A stretch of 27,296 nt of DNA. Source: Agarophyton chilense. Its lineage: Eukaryota > Rhodophyta > Florideophyceae > Gracilariales > Gracilariaceae. The stretch covers positions 1 to 27,296 of the forward strand of contig JARGXX010000137.1 in NCBI GenBank assembly GCA_030374765.1, given 5' to 3'. Positions 26,238 through 27,296 of this stretch are shown in pieces. Under the pieces are notes generated by a model, which did no database searches, had not been told where the DNA came from, and saw only the letters and a list, made by a program, of their open reading frames with translations. The translations under genes were made by a program, and so were the position numbers. How positions within the stretch are numbered: position 1 is the first letter of the stretch; every line of letters begins with the position of its first letter.

Positions 26238-27296
26238 GTGGCTCGACACACGAACACTGAGCTTTGGCACCAACGGCTTGCGCATATGAACGTGCGAGAC
26301 CTACAGTTGGTGCACAAGTATTCCGATGGTGTCCCAATGCTGTCTGTAATGGAGGAGGTATGCAGGGCCTGTTGTCTTGGCAAGGCTCACAAGCTACCAT
26401 TTCCGGGTCACTTCCAACATGCCGCCGCTGTTGGTGACATAGCGCGTTCGGATATTCTTGGACCTTTGATGACCTCCTTGCCAGACAGGTTTCGGTACGC
26501 AAGTACGTTCTTGGATGACCATTCACGCTTTGTGTTTCTAGGTTTGATGATGCACTGCAGTGCGCTGATCGATATGTTTATCGGTGTGGCAGCCAAGTTG
26601 AAACGACTTGGAGGAGCAGAAATTCGTGGTGTCCACTCCGATGGAGCAGCGGAATATGTTGAACTGCAGCACAAACTGGGCGGAGAGCATGGGCACACGT
26701 CTTTCTCAGCTCCATATACTCCAGAACACAACTCCATTGCGGAGCGCATCAACCGAACCATGGTGGAAGCTGCTCGGTCGCTTCTAATCCAGGCCAACTT
26801 ACCTGATTGTTTGTTGACATTTGCGTTGAAGCATGCCATATACGTACGCAACCGTGTGCAACATTCCACAGTTGATGATACTCCTTACTTTTTGGATACT
26901 GGAAACAGGCCGTCACTGAAGCACGAGCGTGTGTTTGGATGTACCGCATTTGTGCTCAGTACCCCTCGTGGACCCAAGTTCGAGTCGCGTGCACTTGAGG
27001 GAGTGTACTTGGAGACTCTGGAGCACGGTGTCTACAAGGTACTATTCACTAATGATGATGATACCCCGCGCATTGTGGGAGTCCCGGCATGTGACTTTTG
27101 ATGAGTTTAGGTTCCCCGGCATACAAGCTCAATCAAACTATATGGATAACGAGAGTGCGTCGGATGATGATTATGTGTCACTGATGGGCTCTGAGAGGAC
27201 TACTGGTGATGTCTCAGAAGGTTTCTCTGTCGATGTAGTGGACTTCGAAGACCAGACAAACGAGCAACAAGACCCCATACCCCTGTTGGTGGAGTC
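26238..27296 (+). pseudogene. E7 integrase (and start of RT linker)
   Basis: The reading continues in frame after the TAA. ELWHQRLAHMN (His at about residues 11 and 16) with CRACCLGKAHKLPF forms the HHCC pre-integrase zinc finger. The core shows RSDILGPL (first Asp), GVHSDGAAEYVEL (second Asp) and YTPEHNSIAERINRTMVEAA (Glu), so the D,D,E triad is present. The C-terminal part has HERVFGCTAFVLS and LEGVYLETLEHGVYKVL. A one-base change in a GGG run near 27085 ends the frame at 27101; the shifted frame continues as ESRHVTFDEFRFPG to the window edge, a common integrase-RT linker. The enzyme would insert cDNA into the genome. Confidence 0.88.

Larger units (their letters stand above)
24777..27296 (+). 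mobile_element. E7: Ty1/copia element, gag-protease-integrase, runs off right edge
   Basis: One plus-strand frame carries gag, CCHC knuckle, DSGA protease, integrase zinc finger and the D,D,E integrase core. This protease-integrase order, ahead of an RT presumed beyond 27296, is copia. Only three lesions were found: TGA 24813-24815, TAA 26235-26237 and a one-base shift near 27085. It is thus the least decayed element in the window and probably the youngest of the large insertions. Confidence 0.9.

Overview
This window looks like nuclear DNA from a eukaryote: a small island of intact-looking, intron-free host genes inside a graveyard of decayed LTR retrotransposons. There is no sign of bacterial or organellar organisation. 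Intron-poor secreted-protein genes set among abundant Ty3/gypsy and Ty1/copia debris, at roughly even base composition, would fit a red alga or a similar protist. That assignment is inference from general character, not a match to a named genome.

Layout. (1) 1-4794, minus strand: a Ty3/gypsy element (E1) with a candidate 5' LTR, primer-binding site, long gag, CCHC nucleocapsid, DTGA protease and YIDD reverse transcriptase. It is broken by several in-frame stops and frameshifts. (2) 4798-6793, minus: a second Ty3-like element (E2), cut off inside its RT where E1 begins. (3) 7339-9040, plus: a third Ty3-like element (E3), gag end to RT, truncated. (4) 9006-11835, minus: a fourth element (E4) that keeps gag, protease and integrase but shows no reverse transcriptase between them. 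(5) 11836-18880: the host island. It holds three paralogous genes for small secreted von Willebrand factor A (VWA) proteins, VWA-A on the minus strand and VWA-B and VWA-C on the plus strand, separated by 1.2-1.4 kb non-coding gaps. (6) 18881-20310: a GC-rich patch with no recognised gene. It contains a MITE-like inverted repeat, two open stretches without clear starts, and a dense run of perfect hairpins. (7) 20283-23230, minus: a decayed copia element (E6), truncated in integrase and carrying a nested 267-bp solo LTR in its RNase H region. (8) 23231-27296, plus: the leader, gag, protease and integrase of a better-preserved copia element (E7), still broken by two stops and a frameshift and running off the right edge.

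How the genes fit together. VWA-A, -B and -C each have a signal peptide, one VWA domain and the same four cysteines, so they probably arose by local duplication and act outside the cell or in the secretory pathway, likely as metal-dependent adhesion or ligand-binding proteins. VWA-A and VWA-C keep the metal-site (MIDAS) residues. VWA-B has an intact frame but has lost most of them, which suggests a changed rather than a dead function. The retroelements are not expected to make active proteins. Many of their stops can be explained by C-to-T or G-to-A changes.

All family calls come from motifs read by eye. No database search, alignment or structure prediction was run.
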